From positions 408,885 to 472,884 of the forward strand of contig NZ_JADX01000004.1 of NCBI RefSeq assembly GCF_000518605.1: DNA of 64,000 nucleotides, written 5' to 3'. The notes below the pieces were generated by a model. It had not been told where the DNA came from, did no database searches, and saw only the letters and a list, made by a program, of their open reading frames with translations. Of this stretch, positions 60,645 to 64,000 are shown one piece after another. Source of the stretch: Shewanella fidelis ATCC BAA-318 (GTDB lineage: Bacteria > Pseudomonadota > Gammaproteobacteria > Enterobacterales > Shewanellaceae). Both the position numbers and the translations under genes were made by a program. Each line of letters opens with the position of its first letter. The first letter of the stretch is position 1.

Positions 60645-61601
60645 ATGAGCCAATTTAATCCAGAACGAATCCAAATAGGAATAAGTGCTTGTTTGTTAGG
60701 TGAGAAAGTCCGTTTCGATGGCGGCCACAAAGCATCAAGTTATTGCCGCAAAGAGATTGCAGAGCATTTCGACTATGTACCAGTTTGCCCGGAAATGGCG
60801 ATTGGTATGGGGGCTCCGCGTAAATCAATTCGCCTAGAGAAAGATGGCGATATCATTTTTGTGAAAAGTGCCGATGGTTCAGTAGATGTAACCGACAAAC
60901 TCAATGAGTTTAGCGATAAAAAAGTAGCGCAACTTGATTTTTTAGGCGGCTATATTTTATGTGCTAAATCGCCGACCTGCGGAATGGAGCGTGTCACCGA
61001 GTATAAGTATGGCACTAACAACGGTTGGAAGTCTGGTATAGGGGTTTACGCACGCAAGTTGATGGAGCGATACCCACTGCTTCCAGTTGAAGAGGAAGGG
61101 CGTTTACATGACTTGCCTATTCGGGAGAACTTCTTTACCCGTGTTTATGCATACCATGATTGGCATATGCTCAAGGCGTCGGGCTTTACTAAGAGTAATA
61201 TCTTAGATTTTCATGCCCGCTATAAGTATATGCTAATGGCTCATAATCCAAAGCTATACCGAGAGCTAGGGCCAAAGCTAGCAGATATGAGTGGCGATTT
61301 AGAAAAAATTGCCGACACTTACTTTACTCATTTTATGCAGATCTTAAAGATTAAAGCGACCCGAAAAAATCACACTAGTGCGCTGCAACATATACAAGGT
61401 TACTTTAAGAAGCATCTGTCGAGTGAGCAAAAGTCAGAGTTAGCTGAGTCAATATTGAAATATAACCAAGGTTTGCAGCCAATCCTTGTGCCTATTACCT
61501 TGATCAATCATTACTTACGTGAATTTCCAACACCTTATATTGCCAATCAAGTCTATTTAAACCCGCATCCGCAAGAGCTCAAATTGCGTTATGCCTATTA
61601 G
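60645..61601 (+). CDS. DUF523 (TudS-like) plus DUF1722 (YbgA-like) fusion protein
   Basis: A cytoplasmic protein of 318 residues. The N-terminal DUF523 domain (about 9-155) has Cys at about 16 (ISACLLGEKVRFDGG), 48 (PVCPEMAIGMG) and 112 (SPTCGMERV), with others at 34 and 106. DUF523 enzymes (TudS) use such Cys to hold a 4Fe-4S cluster that desulfurises thiouracil or 4-thio-UMP. The C-terminal DUF1722 domain (about 190-318) is the YbgA domain. In E. coli ybgA adjoins phr; here the fusion heads an operon with MerR and phrB. Several ATGs are in frame; 60645 is chosen because GGAG lies seven bases upstream. Confidence 0.9.
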   Translation: MSQFNPERIQIGISACLLGEKVRFDGGHKASSYCRKEIAEHFDYVPVCPEMAIGMGAPRKSIRLEKDGDIIFVKSADGSVDVTDKLNEFSDKKVAQLDFLGGYILCAKSPTCGMERVTEYKYGTNNGWKSGIGVYARKLMERYPLLPVEEEGRLHDLPIRENFFTRVYAYHDWHMLKASGFTKSNILDFHARYKYMLMAHNPKLYRELGPKLADMSGDLEKIADTYFTHFMQILKIKATRKNHTSALQHIQGYFKKHLSSEQKSELAESILKYNQGLQPILVPITLINHYLREFPTPYIANQVYLNPHPQELKLRYAY

Positions 61602-61650
61602 TCAGTGTTTAACAATATTGACACTTGGTTTGGCTTAATAAGGGGGCTAA

Positions 61651-62646
61651 ATGAGTAATGCTAAAACAGTGACTGAAGAACGCTGGGTTTCCATCGGTGA
61701 TGCTGCAGAGCTTACTGGCGTGAACCCTGTGACATTGCGAGCGTGGCAGCGACGCTTTGGGTTAGTGACTCCGAAACGAACGGCAAAAGGTCATCGCTTG
61801 TATGGTCGTGAGCATTTAGCGCAAATAGAAGAGATCCTTTATTGGCTAAATAAGGGGGTGGCGATAAGCAAAATCAAACCTTTATTAGCAGATAAAGAGT
61901 TGGCCATTGCTGATAGCCAAGCGCTGAAAGTAACTGCATCAGAGCAAGCAGATTTGTGGCAGCAGCATATAAACCAACTTAATCAAAAGGTTATTAATTT
62001 TAATTCGCAAGGATTAAATGACAGCCTTAAGCAACTTTCAAGTTTGTATCCATTTTCTATTTTGCTGAACAAGCTTTATTGGCCTTGGTTGCGGTGCGTA
62101 GACAGCATACTCGAACAGCGTTTAGATGGTGCAGTGATCGAGTCTTGGCTTGTTGATGAGCTGGCATTTTATATTGCCCAAAAACGTCGCTTCGATAAGA
62201 AGGGGACGCCTAAATCTCCTATAAAGCCTGCGTTATTGGTGGCGCTTGAGCGCACAGACAAATGGTCCCCTTTGCTATTATCGGCAGAGTTAAGTTCCTA
62301 TGGCGTCGAGCATCAACTGATAAGGCTCACCGATATTAAGTTGCTGTATTTGTTAGTGCATAGACTCAACATACGTCAGCTGTTTATCGCACCCCATGTA
62401 CAATCTAGCGCGGCAGACATTCGTCAATATCAAGCTTTGCTGCAGCAGCTTTCTCAGCCTGCACCTCAAGACAATCAAAGCTTAGCCGAGGCGACTGAGT
62501 TGCAAGTGGTAAACGTTCATTTTGTCGGTATTCACGCAAATACCGTTAATCAGCAACTCGGACGCCAACGTGATTCTGTCGCTGAGTTATTGAGAAGTGA
62601 AGGTGCAATTGAGACTGACGAGCACCACGGGGGTAACAATGTCTAG
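61651..62646 (+). CDS. MerR-family regulator, LitR/BluR-like, without cobalamin ligands
   Basis: A regulator of 331 residues. The MerR winged HTH (about 8-80) reads VSIGDAAELTGVNPVTLRAW, then QRRFGLVTPKRTAKGHRLY. The C-terminal 230 residues have a helical part (about 95-185) and a Rossmann-like part (about 190-255, PALLVALERTDKWSPLLLSA), the plan of B12-binding photoreceptors such as CarH. The key residues look lost: no DxHxxG motif, and no Glu-His where CarH caps cobalamin. Light sensing may rely on a partner protein, as with E. coli BluR. GGGGG precedes the ATG. It overlaps phrB by eight bases. Confidence 0.9.
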   Translation: MSNAKTVTEERWVSIGDAAELTGVNPVTLRAWQRRFGLVTPKRTAKGHRLYGREHLAQIEEILYWLNKGVAISKIKPLLADKELAIADSQALKVTASEQADLWQQHINQLNQKVINFNSQGLNDSLKQLSSLYPFSILLNKLYWPWLRCVDSILEQRLDGAVIESWLVDELAFYIAQKRRFDKKGTPKSPIKPALLVALERTDKWSPLLLSAELSSYGVEHQLIRLTDIKLLYLLVHRLNIRQLFIAPHVQSSAADIRQYQALLQQLSQPAPQDNQSLAEATELQVVNVHFVGIHANTVNQQLGRQRDSVAELLRSEGAIETDEHHGGNNV

Positions 62647-64000
62647 GGAACAACAAAGTCACAATAGTCTGATGTGGTTTCGTCAAGATCTACGCTTACA
62701 AGATAATCAGGCTTTAGTTGCTGCTTGTGAGCATGCGCAGCAATTAAGCCTGAGGGGAGGGGAGCAGGCTAGCGGTAAAGTACGAGCGCTATTTTTTGCC
62801 ACTCCCAAGCAATGGCAGCAACATGATGTCGCCCCAATACAGATAGATTTCATTGAAAGGCAGTTAAATGTTATCGCTCATGAGTTGGCTGAGCTCGGCA
62901 TACCGTTTGATGTCATCCATGTTGCTGACTTTGACGAAGTGCCTGCGCTGTTAGCGCAATATCTCGACTATTGGCAAATAGAGCAAGTGTTTGCCAGTAG
63001 CGAACCTGAGTTTAATGAGCGTCAACGTGATAGAAAGGTGCTCGCCAGCGGGATCAAGCTCAAGCTGTTTAGCCAGCACTGCTACCTTACCCCCCTATCT
63101 GTGCGTAATCTAGCGGGTGATATGTATAAGGTGTTTACGCCTTTTGCTAAAAAGTGGCGTGATATTGCGAAGCAAACTCCAGTCAGCACAGTTGCAAAAC
63201 CTACAGCGGTCGCTGAGCCTTTACCATTGCCGAGTGCAATAGAACTACGCTATCAAAAGCGCTGCAGCGATGGTTGGCAGGTAGGTGAGGCTGCGGCACA
63301 TAAACAGTTACGTCAGTTTGCTAGGAGTAAAGTTTATGATTATCAAGCTGTACGTGACTTTCCTGCTATTGATGGCACCAGCCAAATTTCTGCCTATCTT
63401 GCTATCGGTATATTAAGTCCTGCGCAATGTTTGCAAGCGTTACTTGGCTATTATCCAGAAGCGCTGGTAGATGATGATAGCCCCGGTCGATGTTGGCTAA
63501 ATGAGTTGATTTGGCGAGAGTTTTATCGGCATCTATTGATTGCTTTTCCAAGCTTATCCAAGGGAGCAAACTTTAATCGGTTAGCCGATCATGTTGCTTG
63601 GCGTAATGATCCACAAGAGTTTCAAGCTTGGTGTGAAGGTCGCACGGGTTATCCCTTGGTAGATGCGGCTATGCGTCAGCTAAATCAAACGGGCTGGATG
63701 CATAACCGATTACGCATGGTGACAGCGAGTTTTTTAACTAAGCACTTATTAGTTGATTGGCGTTGGGGCGAGCGTTACTTCAAACAAAACCTTATTGATG
63801 GTGATTTAGCAGCGAATAACGGCGGTTGGCAATGGTCTGCTGGAACTGGTTGTGATGCTCAGCCCTATTTTAGAGTGTTTAACCCTATATCTCAGTGTGA
63901 GAAGTTTGATCCTACAGGGGAGTTCATCCGTAAGTATCTACCAGAGCTGGATGGAGTGGATTTAAAGTTAATTCATAAACTTAAAATACCCTTTCAAGCT
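62639..64000 (+). CDS. phrB: Deoxyribodipyrimidine photolyase, runs off the window
   Basis: About 454 codons are present with no stop before base 64000, so the gene continues right. It starts MSREQQSHNSLMWFRQDLRL; LMWFRQDLRLQDNQAL is the class I photolyase opening of the antenna domain. The FAD domain shows CWLNELIWREFYRHLL, GRTGYPLVDAAMRQLNQTGW, MHNRLRMVTASFL, and WRWGERYFKQNLIDGDLAAN then NGGWQWSAGTGCDAQPYFR, including the Trp and Asn expected for CPD repair. It reverses UV pyrimidine dimers using blue light. The ATG overlaps the merR stop by eight bases and has GGGGG five bases upstream, so translation is coupled. Confidence 0.97.
   Translation, partial: MSREQQSHNSLMWFRQDLRLQDNQALVAACEHAQQLSLRGGEQASGKVRALFFATPKQWQQHDVAPIQIDFIERQLNVIAHELAELGIPFDVIHVADFDEVPALLAQYLDYWQIEQVFASSEPEFNERQRDRKVLASGIKLKLFSQHCYLTPLSVRNLAGDMYKVFTPFAKKWRDIAKQTPVSTVAKPTAVAEPLPLPSAIELRYQKRCSDGWQVGEAAAHKQLRQFARSKVYDYQAVRDFPAIDGTSQISAYLAIGILSPAQCLQALLGYYPEALVDDDSPGRCWLNELIWREFYRHLLIAFPSLSKGANFNRLADHVAWRNDPQEFQAWCEGRTGYPLVDAAMRQLNQTGWMHNRLRMVTASFLTKHLLVDWRWGERYFKQNLIDGDLAANNGGWQWSAGTGCDAQPYFRVFNPISQCEKFDPTGEFIRKYLPELDGVDLKLIHKLKIPFQA

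Overview
The window looks like chromosomal core DNA of a marine gammaproteobacterium, most likely Shewanella. The coding is AT-leaning, and the gene set points that way: LptF/LptG divergent from PepA, ValS with HolC, a DUF523-DUF1722/MerR/photolyase operon, MipA/OmpV with DUF3019 beside an RstA-type two-component system, and DUF2960, DUF2913 and DUF368 proteins. I see no rRNA, tRNA, CRISPR array, insertion sequence or prophage. About 56 genes are supported. Two run off the window: a sensor kinase at base 1 and a photolyase at base 64000.

Layout. 1-2.2 kb: leftward operon for a MipA/OmpV porin-like protein, a DUF3019 protein and an RstA/RstB-type two-component system. 2.4-8.4 kb: small metabolic and stress genes (GNAT, YcxB-like, DUF1971 cupin, tandem Usp), a pair of small unrecognised membrane proteins, then an FMN reductase plus VOC operon divergent from a cysteine-bearing HTH regulator with two inverted repeats between them. 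9-14 kb: acetate transporter SatP, a POT-like transporter, a CidA/LrgB pair with a divergent LysR regulator, and a 54-residue YqaE/Pmp3 protein. 14-19.3 kb: an ImpA/AcfD-like M60 zinc-protease lipoprotein and a chemoreceptor. 19.4-38 kb: valS-holC and pepA/lptFG, separated by about 11 kb that holds a DEAD-box helicase, PaeA (YtfL) and a leftward c-di-GMP module (BvgS/VieS-like hybrid kinase, REC-EAL protein, PAS-GGDEF-EAL protein). 38-51 kb: housekeeping and accessory genes, including an M32 carboxypeptidase, a YqiJ-like protein, a peroxiredoxin-like protein, RhlE, two M24 peptidases, a ROK protein and a phytochelatin synthase operon. 51.6-57.7 kb: an OmpA-family protein followed 2 bases later by a 1658-residue lipoprotein of about 18 BIG2-like domains. 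57.8-60.5 kb: a CSD-DUF1294 protein, an ArsR regulator, a thioesterase and a DUF368 translocase. 60.6-64 kb: an apparent light/UV-damage operon (TudS-like DUF523 + DUF1722, a MerR regulator, PhrB) behind a promoter region carrying two copies of TTGTACAA.

The strongest second-look items are the photolyase operon with its double palindrome and a MerR regulator that appears to have lost cobalamin binding; the giant BIG2 lipoprotein, whose middle domains alternate between two subtypes; the phytochelatin synthase + VOC + small secreted protein operon; the VieSA-like c-di-GMP module; and the cysteine-bearing HTH regulator with paired inverted repeats. All family assignments come from reading motifs and from memory of family members; no database search was possible.
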